From the NCBI GenBank assembly GCA_038240295.1, contig JBBSDW010000168.1:1-6492 (forward strand): 6,492 nt of DNA, given 5' to 3'. The notes below the pieces were generated by a model. That model did not search any database. It was not told where the DNA came from and saw only the letters and a program-made list of their open reading frames with translations. Shown here one piece after another: positions 1 through 6,112 of this stretch. The position numbers were made by a program, and so were the translations under genes. Positions within the stretch are counted from its first letter, which is position 1. Each line of letters begins with the position of its first letter. Source of the stretch: JABDDM01 sp038240295 (GTDB lineage Bacteria > Bacteroidota > Ignavibacteria > Palsa-1295).

Positions 1-50
1 CCCCACGCTTCCGCGTGGGGCTATTGCTGGGCCGCTCCTCTGGAGCTACG
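1..50. repeat. Double-hairpin, REP-like palindromic element
   Basis: Bases 1-20 form a perfect hairpin: CCCCACGC, loop TTCC, GCGTGGGG. It is followed at 34-46 by a second hairpin, GCTCC, loop TCT, GGAGC. Two GC-rich hairpins separated by about 13 bases, with no T-run after them, look more like a dispersed REP-type repeat than a rho-independent terminator. From memory, similar 'CGCGTGGGGCTA... GGAGCT' elements recur between genes in several bacterial phyla. The left edge of the window may cut the element. Copy number cannot be judged here, so the repeat class is inferred and only the hairpins are directly seen. Confidence 0.5.
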
Positions 51-90
51 AAAGGTCGCAATCGTGAGTGTGGGGATTTGCTTGCGTCTG

Positions 91-148
91 GAGATTGCTT
101 CGCTCCGCATTTTCTTGCTTTGCAAGAAAATGCTACGCTCGCAATGAC
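91..148. repeat. Palindromic dispersed repeat with a 12-bp hairpin core
   Basis: The outer arms are ATTGC at 94-98 and GCAAT at 141-145. Between them lies a strong hairpin: GCATTTTCTTGC at 107-118, loop TTT at 119-121, GCAAGAAAATGC at 122-133 (12 perfect base pairs). The end sequences, GATTGCTTCGCT on the left and CGCTCGCAATGAC on the right, match from memory a very common intergenic palindrome seen in many bacterial genomes; here its centre appears expanded by the long hairpin. It sits 51-108 bases past the stop of the minus-strand adaptor gene, so in RNA it could stall polymerase or protect the 3' end. No U-tract follows, so it is not called a terminator. Confidence 0.55.
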
Positions 149-198
149 TGTGTTGCGGAGGGGGGGTGCCTAATCTTTGACCACAAACTGCATTGTAA

Positions 199-1371
199 TC
201 AATGCGCCGGTGTTACTTCGTCGATCGGTTGGACGTGTGAGCTGTCGGCGAGGGTTTCGCCGAGATTGAGTGCGAGTCTTTCGCCGCCTGTCAGGCCGCT
301 CAGGATCTGAACAACGTCGCCGTCATTTTCGCCGATCTTTACTTCGTGGAAGATCGCGCGATTCGCTGCATCGACGATCGGCACAAAATATTTCGTGCCT
401 TTCGGTCCCGACCGAACAATGAGGGCGCTCGAAGGAATTGTCAATCCCGAGGGTTTGACAATATTTAACTTCACCTGCACGGTGCTTCCGGCAACGATCT
501 GGGCGCCGCCCGCGCTGCTGTTCGGTACTTCAAGCTCAACGAGCAGCATACGCGTTGCCGGATCGAGCGCGCCGGTATATCTCGTGACACGCGCGTTCAG
601 CACAAACCCTGGCTTCTCCGCGAGCATCACTTCGGCCGAATCGCCAACGTGCACGAACGTAGCATATCGCTGATCGAGGTAGACATCGATGCGCAACCGG
701 TTCAGCTGTGCGAGTGCGATGATCGGCAGCGAGCTGCTTTGCGAATTGGCAGCATTTTGTAAGAGCGCACCAGGGTCGGCATAACGTGCCGTCACGGTGC
801 CGGAAAAAGGAGCGCGAATTGTTTCGTAGCTTTTGAGTTGCTCGAGACCGGCAAGTGTTTCTTTCGAAACTTCTTCGTCGGCGTCGCTTTGCTCGGATTG
901 TTGCGCTGAGACGAGTTGCTGCGTAAGCAACTGCCGATTGCGCGCCGCGATCTTTGCTTTGTTTTTAGAATCCGCGAGCGCCGCAAGATATTGCCGGTCG
1001 GTCTCGGGCGATTCGATGATTGCGACCACTTGACCTTCCGAGACGCGGTCGCCCTTGTCGACAGTGATCCTCTTGAGATAGCCGCTCAACTTCGCATAGA
1101 GCGTTACGCTCGAATAGGGCCGCGCGTCGCCTTCGAGTATGATCGCATGTTCCGGCGGAGCGAGCGTCACGTGGGCAACCTGGACGCGAGGACCCAGAAC
1201 GCTCGCGTCGGTTCGCGACTTCGTATCGCTCTGAATGCTTTTTTCTCGCCATGTGGAAAGAAACAGGATCAGCCCTACTGCGACAAGCAGTACGACGATA
1301 CCCCCCACGTAGATCCCGGAGGATTTTTTACGCTTCGAAGTTTGAGTGACGGTTGTTGATTGCGTTGCCAT
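199..1371 (-). CDS. RND efflux periplasmic adaptor (membrane fusion protein, HlyD/AcrA type)
   Basis: This 390-aa protein should bridge an inner-membrane RND pump to an outer-membrane channel. Residues 1-18 are short and basic (KRKK), followed by one hydrophobic segment at about 19-41. No lipobox cysteine is visible, so it is probably anchored by a membrane helix rather than as a lipoprotein. The first half of the lipoyl/barrel-sandwich domain is at about 92-123 (LSGYLKRITVDKGDRVSEGQ), then a charged, Gln-rich coiled-coil hairpin at about 124-181. The second lipoyl half follows at 185-204 (IRAPFSGTVTARYADPGALL). A beta-barrel domain (about 225-305) and a membrane-proximal domain (about 306-375) complete the family order. 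The length is normal. The ATG start lies 20 bp after the pump gene, with no clear ribosome-binding site, implying co-transcription. The substrate cannot be read from the sequence. Confidence 0.93.
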   Translation of the reverse strand: MATQSTTVTQTSKRKKSSGIYVGGIVVLLVAVGLILFLSTWREKSIQSDTKSRTDASVLGPRVQVAHVTLAPPEHAIILEGDARPYSSVTLYAKLSGYLKRITVDKGDRVSEGQVVAIIESPETDRQYLAALADSKNKAKIAARNRQLLTQQLVSAQQSEQSDADEEVSKETLAGLEQLKSYETIRAPFSGTVTARYADPGALLQNAANSQSSSLPIIALAQLNRLRIDVYLDQRYATFVHVGDSAEVMLAEKPGFVLNARVTRYTGALDPATRMLLVELEVPNSSAGGAQIVAGSTVQVKLNIVKPSGLTIPSSALIVRSGPKGTKYFVPIVDAANRAIFHEVKIGENDGDVVQILSGLTGGERLALNLGETLADSSHVQPIDEVTPAH

Positions 1372-1391
1372 AGAAACGAGCGGTCGTAAAA

Positions 1392-4300
1392 TTATGCAAT
1401 GATCGTGTGTGCAGTCGCAGCGTGACGGGCGATCTCTTCTCGATCTGCGGCTGGATCGAAGACTCGGCCTGATTCTTCGGCAGCAAATTTCGCTTCGAGT
1501 AAATGCATCGTCGGAAGTTTTTTGCGAAGCAACGAATAGACGATCGGTACGATGAAGAGTGTGACGACGGTTGCGAACAACAATCCGCCGATGACTGCGC
1601 GGCCAAGCGGGGCATTCTGTTCACCACTCGCAAGCGCCATCGGCACCATGCCGAGGATCATTGCAAGCGCCGTCATAAGGACCGGTCGCAACCTCGTCTT
1701 GCCTGCTTCGAGTGCGGCATCGAACGCGCTCAGGCCCTCTTCGACGCGCACTTCATTGGCAAAGTTCACCAGCAGGATGGAGTTCGAGACCGCAATTCCC
1801 ACAGCCATGATCGAACCCATGAGCGAGACGACATTGATCGTGGTACCTGTAAGTGCAAGCATCCAGAGAATTCCAATCAGCGCTCCCGGCACTGCGATCA
1901 TGATGATAAACGGATCGAGCCACGATTGGAACAAGATCACCATCAGCAGATAGACAAGCACGATCGCGAGGATGATGCCATAGCCGAGGCTCGTGAAGGA
2001 GGCCGTCTTAACTTCGTTTTGTCCGCGAACGGTGATCTTCACACCCTTCGGAAGCTTACCTATTTTATCGATCGTCGATTGAATGTCGGCCGCCACCGAA
2101 CCAAGATCTCGTCCCTGGATATTCGAGGTAACATCGAGAATACGCTGCACGGTATAGTGACTGATCTGATTCGGCGTTGCCACCGTCGTTAGCTGCGCGA
2201 TGTTGCCAAGTGTTTGTGATGAGGCTTTCGGCACATCCGTCGGTCCGGTCTGGACTGCAGCCTGGTTGAGCGAGACAGGTGCCGTGATCGGAGTGTTCAA
2301 CAGATTCTCGACCGTCTTGACTTTATCAAGCGGCGTCTGGACGACGACGCTATAGTTGACATTGTTCTCCGGATTCAGGAAGAAGGAAGGTGCGACAAGT
2401 CCGCTCGAAGAAAGCGAGATGAGCATCGTGCTCGCAACGTCACGTTCGTTGAGCCCCATCTGTGCAGCACGCTGGCGATCGACATCGACCCTCAGCGTCG
2501 GATAGTCGAGCACCTGCTTGATCACAACATCGGCGGTGCCGGGGATCTTGCGCATCGCATCCCGAAGTCTGCGTGCGTAGCCATAACCCTCGTCAAGATT
2601 CGCATCCTGGATCTGGACATCGACCGGAGATGAAAGTCCAAAGTTTAACACCTGACTGACGATGTCGGCAGCCTGGAAGTAGAATGTTGAGCCAGGAAAA
2701 TCTGCAGCGAGCTTTTTCCGGATCTCCTCCTGATATTTCTCGGTCGGATGATGCTCTTCTTTTAGCGCAATAAGGAATTCGGCGTCCATCGACGATGCAT
2801 TATCCGATTGCACGAATGCAAGATTATATGAGACAGGCACTCCAATGTTATCGTTGATCGTCACCAGCTCATCGGCAGGAATAATATGCCGGATATCGTT
2901 CTCGACCTGTGCCACGAGTTTCTCGGTCTCTTCGATACGAGTACCAGTCGGTGCGCGCATGTGCATTTTCATGAGGCCGGTGTCGGTCGTCGGAAAAAAG
3001 TCGGTGCCGACGAGTGCGGGCAGAAAGAGTGTCGCGATAAATAAAACGGCAGTGACGGCAAGCACATACCCGCGAACGTGCATCATTTTTTCGAGCAGGC
3101 GACCGTAGGAATCGCGGAAGCGGTCGAAATGCTTATCGCGCCATAGATTAAATCTGCGAGATGCGCGACCGATCGGGCCAACTTCTTTCAAAGGTGGTGC
3201 TGCTGTAGCATGGGTAGCATGATCGACCGCCACCACCGCTTCTACACCATGATGAAGTTCTTCGCCACCCATGAGGAGTCGTGCAAGCGTCGGCACGAGA
3301 GTTCGCGAAAGCAGGTAGGAGGCCAACATTGCCACGACTACCGCAAGCGCCATAGGGGTAAAGAGGTAGCGCGCCGGCCCGGTCAGAAGGACGACAGGGA
3401 AGAAGACGATACAGATTGCGAGCGTTGCCATGATCGCTGGCACCGCAATCTGCCGGGCACCATCGAGGATCGCGACAGTCAGCGGTTTTCCGAGGAGTCG
3501 ATTTCGATGGATGTTCTCGACTTCGACCGTCGCATCATCGACAAGCATTCCGATCGCGAGCGATAGGCCGCCGAGTGTCATGATGTTGATGCTGTTGCCG
3601 GTGAGCATGAGCCCGATGATCGAAGTCATGATTGCAAGCGGGATCGAAGTACATACGATAACGACCGATCGCCAGCTTCCTAGAAAGAGAAGGATCAATA
3701 ACGATACGAGCACCGAAGCGATCACTCCCTCCCGCAACACGCTATTGATCGAAGCGCGCACGAATTTCGATTGATCGAAATCGAGTCGAAGGTTCATTCC
3801 GTCGGGCGCTGCTGCCTGGATCTCCGGTATCGCTTCTTTGGCAGCATCGACGACAGCGAGTGTCGAGGCGTTCGATTTTTTGAGAATGGCAAGATAGACC
3901 GCGCGATGACCGTTCACGCGCACCACGTTCGACTGTTGTGCAAAGCCATCGGCGATGGTCGCGACATCCCCAAGCATGATCGGTACACCACCGACGACTT
4001 TGACAGGAATGCGCTTGAACTGATCGATCGCTGAGGGACTCGCGTTCGAAGTGATGCTGTATTCACGTGTCCCCAAACGGGCTGTTCCGGTCGGAATGAT
4101 CACGTTCGAATTTTGAAGCGAGGTCACGACATCTGTCGCCGAAAGGCCGCGCGAGGCGAGCAGGCGTGGATCGATACTGACCGAGACCTGACGATTTCTG
4201 CCGCCATAAGGGGCAGGTGTTGCGAGCCCCGGGATCGTGAAGAGGCGGATGCGAATGAAATTGAGCGAGTAGTCGAAGAGCTTTTCTTCAGGGAGGGTCT

Positions 4301-4739
4301 CGCTCGAAGCGGTGATCTGCGCGACCGGAAGGTTCGATGCGTTGAACTGAATAACGACCGGCGCCGAAATTCCGGTCGGCATAAAATGGGTGACCGTGTT
4401 ACCGATCGAAGAGATCTGTGCGATGGCAGCGCCGATGTCGGAGCCTGGCTCGAAATAGATCTTCATGATGCCGATGCCCGCAGTCGATTGCGATTCGATG
4501 CGGGAGACTCCATTGACGGTCGAAGAGATCGCGCGTTCGTCGAGCAGCACGACACGGCGTTCCATATCCTGTGCCGAAAGGCCTGGATAACTCCAGACGA
4601 CGCCGACAACCGGGATGTCGATCGTCGGAAAAATATCGACCATCATGTACTTGAGTGAGATCACACCCATGATCATGATGAAGATCGCAAAGACCGCAAT
4701 CGTGTACGGTCGGCGAAGCGCAAGACGGACTATCCACAT
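1392..4739 (-). CDS. RND efflux pump, inner-membrane permease (AcrB/HAE-type)
   Basis: This is a proton-driven trimeric drug/solute exporter of about 1115 aa. Counting from the ATG at 4739, TM1 is at about 13-33, followed by the VDIFPTIDIPVV motif and YPGLSAQDME, typical of the HAE group rather than CzcA-type metal pumps. The first porter region runs to about 325. TM2-6 follow, with the TM4 Asp pair at 401-402 (GMLVDDATVEVEN). A cytoplasmic loop of about 70 residues (488-556) contains a His-rich variable stretch. TM7 is at about 558-576, then the second porter region and TM8-12 (about 918-1072). At the position of AcrB Lys940 this protein has Ser985 (GIAVSNSILL). A hydrophilic tail of about 40 residues follows TM12. 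The ATG is preferred because MWIVRLALRRPY matches the usual N-terminus of the family. A TTG ten codons upstream (4769) is preceded by AGGA at 6-base spacing and remains possible. It is the first gene of the operon; no outer-membrane partner is nearby. Confidence 0.95.
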   Translation of the reverse strand: MWIVRLALRRPYTIAVFAIFIMIMGVISLKYMMVDIFPTIDIPVVGVVWSYPGLSAQDMERRVVLLDERAISSTVNGVSRIESQSTAGIGIMKIYFEPGSDIGAAIAQISSIGNTVTHFMPTGISAPVVIQFNASNLPVAQITASSETLPEEKLFDYSLNFIRIRLFTIPGLATPAPYGGRNRQVSVSIDPRLLASRGLSATDVVTSLQNSNVIIPTGTARLGTREYSITSNASPSAIDQFKRIPVKVVGGVPIMLGDVATIADGFAQQSNVVRVNGHRAVYLAILKKSNASTLAVVDAAKEAIPEIQAAAPDGMNLRLDFDQSKFVRASINSVLREGVIASVLVSLLILLFLGSWRSVVIVCTSIPLAIMTSIIGLMLTGNSINIMTLGGLSLAIGMLVDDATVEVENIHRNRLLGKPLTVAILDGARQIAVPAIMATLAICIVFFPVVLLTGPARYLFTPMALAVVVAMLASYLLSRTLVPTLARLLMGGEELHHGVEAVVAVDHATHATAAPPLKEVGPIGRASRRFNLWRDKHFDRFRDSYGRLLEKMMHVRGYVLAVTAVLFIATLFLPALVGTDFFPTTDTGLMKMHMRAPTGTRIEETEKLVAQVENDIRHIIPADELVTINDNIGVPVSYNLAFVQSDNASSMDAEFLIALKEEHHPTEKYQEEIRKKLAADFPGSTFYFQAADIVSQVLNFGLSSPVDVQIQDANLDEGYGYARRLRDAMRKIPGTADVVIKQVLDYPTLRVDVDRQRAAQMGLNERDVASTMLISLSSSGLVAPSFFLNPENNVNYSVVVQTPLDKVKTVENLLNTPITAPVSLNQAAVQTGPTDVPKASSQTLGNIAQLTTVATPNQISHYTVQRILDVTSNIQGRDLGSVAADIQSTIDKIGKLPKGVKITVRGQNEVKTASFTSLGYGIILAIVLVYLLMVILFQSWLDPFIIMIAVPGALIGILWMLALTGTTINVVSLMGSIMAVGIAVSNSILLVNFANEVRVEEGLSAFDAALEAGKTRLRPVLMTALAMILGMVPMALASGEQNAPLGRAVIGGLLFATVVTLFIVPIVYSLLRKKLPTMHLLEAKFAAEESGRVFDPAADREEIARHAATAHTIIA

Positions 4740-4813
4740 AGATAGGAATGGATCATTGAAGCACGACAATGCCAGTCCTGCTGGAACCGCAATTTCCGAG
4801 ATGAGAAAAGAAT

Positions 4814-4826
4814 GAATGACTCATTC
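4814..4826. promoter_or_regulatory. 13-bp palindrome, candidate operator of the RND operon
   Basis: GAATGACTCATTC is a perfect 6-1-6 palindrome centred on C4820. A second GAATGA lies directly before it at 4810-4815, so the left half is doubled. The centre is 81 bp upstream of the ATG of the RND pump and 51 bp upstream of its alternative TTG, a plausible promoter-proximal position. The style (TGAATGA...TCATTC) resembles operators of TetR-family repressors of efflux pumps, from general knowledge. No TetR gene is in the window, so the binding protein is unknown. Confidence 0.45.
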
Positions 4827-4869
4827 TGTGCCCATTTCGAACCCAAGTGCAGTTCCGAACTGTTGGTTG

Positions 4870-4895
4870 CATTGTTCGGGAAACTTCGAACAATG
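4870..4895. promoter_or_regulatory. Perfect 9-8-9 inverted repeat, candidate ArsR-type operator
   Basis: CATTGTTCG (4870-4878), an 8-base spacer, and CGAACAATG (4887-4895) form a perfect inverted repeat. Its 26-bp span and two-half-site layout suit a dimeric winged-helix regulator. It lies 80-105 bp upstream of the ArsR-like gene and 131 bp or more upstream of the RND ATG, between the two divergent units. An overlapping near-repeat, TTCGGGAAAC/GTTTCCGAA (4875-4903), has one bulged base. Binding by the neighbouring regulator is inferred from position and shape. Confidence 0.5.
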
Positions 4896-4919
4896 TTTCC
4901 GAAGAAAGGTTAAACAAAA

Positions 4920-4941
4920 AAGATTCATCCATTCGAATCTT
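4920..4941. promoter_or_regulatory. 7-8-7 inverted repeat upstream of the ArsR-like gene
   Basis: AAGATTC (4920-4926) and GAATCTT (4935-4941) flank an 8-base spacer, and a palindrome ATTCGAAT (4931-4938) overlaps the right half. The spacer length equals that of the 9-8-9 repeat, and the two centres are 48 bp apart, although the half-site sequences differ. It ends 33 bp before the start codon of the regulator, so it could act as an autoregulatory operator or as a 5' leader hairpin. Function is inferred from position only. Confidence 0.35.
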
Positions 4942-4974
4942 GAAATCTGCCAACGTTAAAGCGCTCTACTTCCC

Positions 4975-5280
4975 ATGCCCGAAGTTCTCTCGGTCCTCGT
5001 TAAGACACCACTTTCGACCATTATGGACGCGCTTGGCGATCCCATTCGACTCAAGATCGTACGGATGCTGCTGGAAAAAGGGGAAATAGCCTGCGGCGGA
5101 TTCGATCTCGATCTGCCAAAATCGACACGTTCGCATCATTTCAAAGTGCTCCGCGACGCTGGCATTATCCTGAAACACGAAGAAGGGACGAGTATCTATA
5201 ATTATATCGACCGCGAATCTCTCGAAGAGCGTTGCCCGGGTCTTCTCGAGATGCTGACGCAGGCCGAGCCTCCGTATTGA
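4975..5280 (+). CDS. ArsR-type winged helix-turn-helix transcriptional regulator
   Basis: A 101-aa DNA-binding regulator, expected to act as a dimer on promoter DNA. ALGDPIRLKIVRMLLEKGEI (19-38) is the classic ArsR first-helix pattern. The recognition helix is at about 48-63 (PKSTRSHHFKVLRDAG), followed by the wing (GIILKHEEGTSIYNYIDRE, 63-81) and a last helix ending in CPGLLEML (87-94). The CxC metal site of arsenic/cadmium sensors (ELCVCDL) is absent; only Cys40 (EIACGG) and Cys87 are present. The pattern fits the ArsR subgroup with the 'LP-S-T-SHHF...PGLL' signature, whose ligands are mostly unknown to me. The start is the first ATG; a second in-frame ATG (5023, Met17) would still leave the domain nearly whole. 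No clear ribosome-binding site precedes it. It lies 33 bp before the VIT1-type transporter, probably in one transcript, and is divergent from the RND operon. Confidence 0.88.
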   Translation: MPEVLSVLVKTPLSTIMDALGDPIRLKIVRMLLEKGEIACGGFDLDLPKSTRSHHFKVLRDAGIILKHEEGTSIYNYIDRESLEERCPGLLEMLTQAEPPY

Positions 5281-5313
5281 ACCTGGAAGTGCAAAAGTTG
5301 CAAAGCGTGATCC

Positions 5314-6081
5314 ATGAAATCTTACATCAGTTGCGATCGAGCAATGACTACTGAACCTAAATCCACGAAGATCAAGGAAAACCTGCGAACAGAAAAATCG
5401 CGTGTTGAAAAACTAAGCCGAATACGCCAAATTGTTTTCGGATCTCTCGATGGCTTACTCGTTCCACTCGGAGTAGTGTCGGCTGTCGCAGGAGGCACAG
5501 GGAATTCTAAAGCGGTTATCGTTGCCGGTCTTGCGGAAGCCTTTGCCGGTGCGCTCTCGATGGGTGCCGGCGAATTTATCTCCGGAAGAGCAGAGGCGCA
5601 GGTGCATAAGGCCGAAGTCCAGCACGAGCTCGACGAGATGGATGAAAATCCTCGGTACGAATTCAACGAAATGGTGCAGATCCTCAAGAACGAAGGCGTT
5701 ACGCATGACGATGCACTCGTGATCGTCGAGAAGCTAACCAAAAACCCACAAGCGTATGCGAAGACGATGGTCGAGAAAGAACTCGGCCTCGACATTGCTC
5801 CGAGTACCGTCCGGATTGCCGATAGCCTCGCAATGGCAGGCTCCTATATCGTCGCCTCGATCGTCCCGCTCGTTGCTTACTTTTTTCTGCCGATCAACAA
5901 GGCGTTTGTTGTTTCGCTGTTGCTCAGCATCCTTTTTCTGATCCTGATCGGGATCGTTCGAGGAAAACTTGCAAAGGTCGATTTGCTGATCAGCATAGCC
6001 GAAATCCTTGGGATCGGCATCGTATCAGGGCTGGGCGGCTACTACCTCGGCGTATGGGTACCCAAAATTTTCGGGTATTAG
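5314..6081 (+). CDS. VIT1/CCC1-family divalent metal (Fe2+/Mn2+) transporter
   Basis: An integral membrane protein of 255 aa, expected to move ferrous iron or manganese out of the cytosol by proton antiport. TM1 is at about 40-60 (IVFGSLDGLLVPLGVVSAV) with Asp46, and TM2 at about 66-90 with Glu75 and Met83 (EAFAGALSMGAGEFIS). A hydrophilic, Glu-rich loop spans about 91-160, then TM3-TM5 at about 167-188, 192-213 and 222-250. Glu105, Glu108, Glu116, Glu119, Met152 and Glu156 have the same spacing, at a constant offset of 3, as the metal-binding-domain residues I recall for the Eucalyptus VIT1 structure; Asp46 and Met83 fit the same offset. The transport site therefore looks intact. Length is usual for the family. 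An alternative ATG ten codons in (5344) is equally plausible, and neither has a strong ribosome-binding site. Fe versus Mn cannot be decided from the sequence. Confidence 0.92.
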   Translation: MKSYISCDRAMTTEPKSTKIKENLRTEKSRVEKLSRIRQIVFGSLDGLLVPLGVVSAVAGGTGNSKAVIVAGLAEAFAGALSMGAGEFISGRAEAQVHKAEVQHELDEMDENPRYEFNEMVQILKNEGVTHDDALVIVEKLTKNPQAYAKTMVEKELGLDIAPSTVRIADSLAMAGSYIVASIVPLVAYFFLPINKAFVVSLLLSILFLILIGIVRGKLAKVDLLISIAEILGIGIVSGLGGYYLGVWVPKIFGY

Positions 6082-6093
6082 CAGGAGCTGCTA
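6079..6093. other. Small hairpin between convergent gene ends
   Basis: TAGCAG, loop GAG, CTGCTA forms a 6-bp stem that starts at the stop codon of the VIT1-type gene. It sits between this gene and the opposing remnant, where a terminator would be expected. No T-run follows on either strand, so a terminator function is only a possibility. Confidence 0.25.
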
Positions 6094-6112
6094 CTGCGTT
6101 CGCTGCTACTGC
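6087..6112. repeat. 11-bp direct repeat at a gene junction
   Basis: GCTGCTACTGC occurs at 6087-6097 and again at 6102-6112, with a period of 15 bases. The second copy spans the stop codon of the minus-strand remnant (CTA at 6106-6108). It may be a short duplication scar from the rearrangement that truncated the neighbouring gene; this is inference. Confidence 0.4.

Larger units (their letters stand above)
4740..4974. promoter_or_regulatory. Divergent intergenic control region
   Basis: These 235 bases separate the start of the minus-strand RND operon from the plus-strand ArsR-VIT1 pair, so both promoters should lie here. The region contains three inverted repeats (listed separately) and several TTCGAA/CGAAC-like words at 4836-4842, 4852-4860, 4874-4878 and 4887-4891. 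I could not identify a convincing -35/-10 pair. TTGAAA at 4940-4945 is a possible -35 for the plus strand, but the matching -10 is poor. No coding potential is apparent. Confidence 0.7.

Noticed and set aside
1..20. Rho-independent terminator
   Set aside because: The stem is strong but no T-run follows on the plus strand and the minus-strand continuation is outside the window; a repeat element fits better.
68..310. Plus-strand open frame of 80 codons running across the palindromic repeat into the adaptor gene
   Set aside because: It translates a non-coding repeat and the antisense of the adaptor C-terminus; Cys-rich content follows from the hairpin bases.
916..1359. Plus-strand open frame opposite the adaptor gene
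   Set aside because: Entirely antisense to the lipoyl and coiled-coil coding region, with no domain signal.
1503..2192. Long plus-strand open frame (229 codons) opposite the RND gene
   Set aside because: It is extremely rich in Arg, His and Asp, has no recognisable domain, and lies antisense to a strongly conserved transporter region; it is a composition shadow.
4113..4658. Plus-strand open frame of 181 codons opposite the RND N-terminal half
   Set aside because: Arg/Asp-rich composition and full overlap with the RND porter domain; no motif supports it.
1392..4739. Heavy-metal (CzcA/CusA-type) RND pump, suggested by the metal-related neighbours
   Set aside because: The N-terminal VDIFPTIDIPVV and YPGLSAQDME motifs and the GMLVDDATVEVEN motif fit the hydrophobe/amphiphile group better than the CzcA group.
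4940..4968. Sigma-70-like promoter with TTGAAA as the -35 for the ArsR-like gene
   Set aside because: The sequence at the right spacing (GCTCTA) is a poor -10, so it is not listed as a promoter.
5322..5795. Minus-strand Ser-rich open frame opposite the VIT1 gene
   Set aside because: Antisense shadow of a well-supported membrane transporter.
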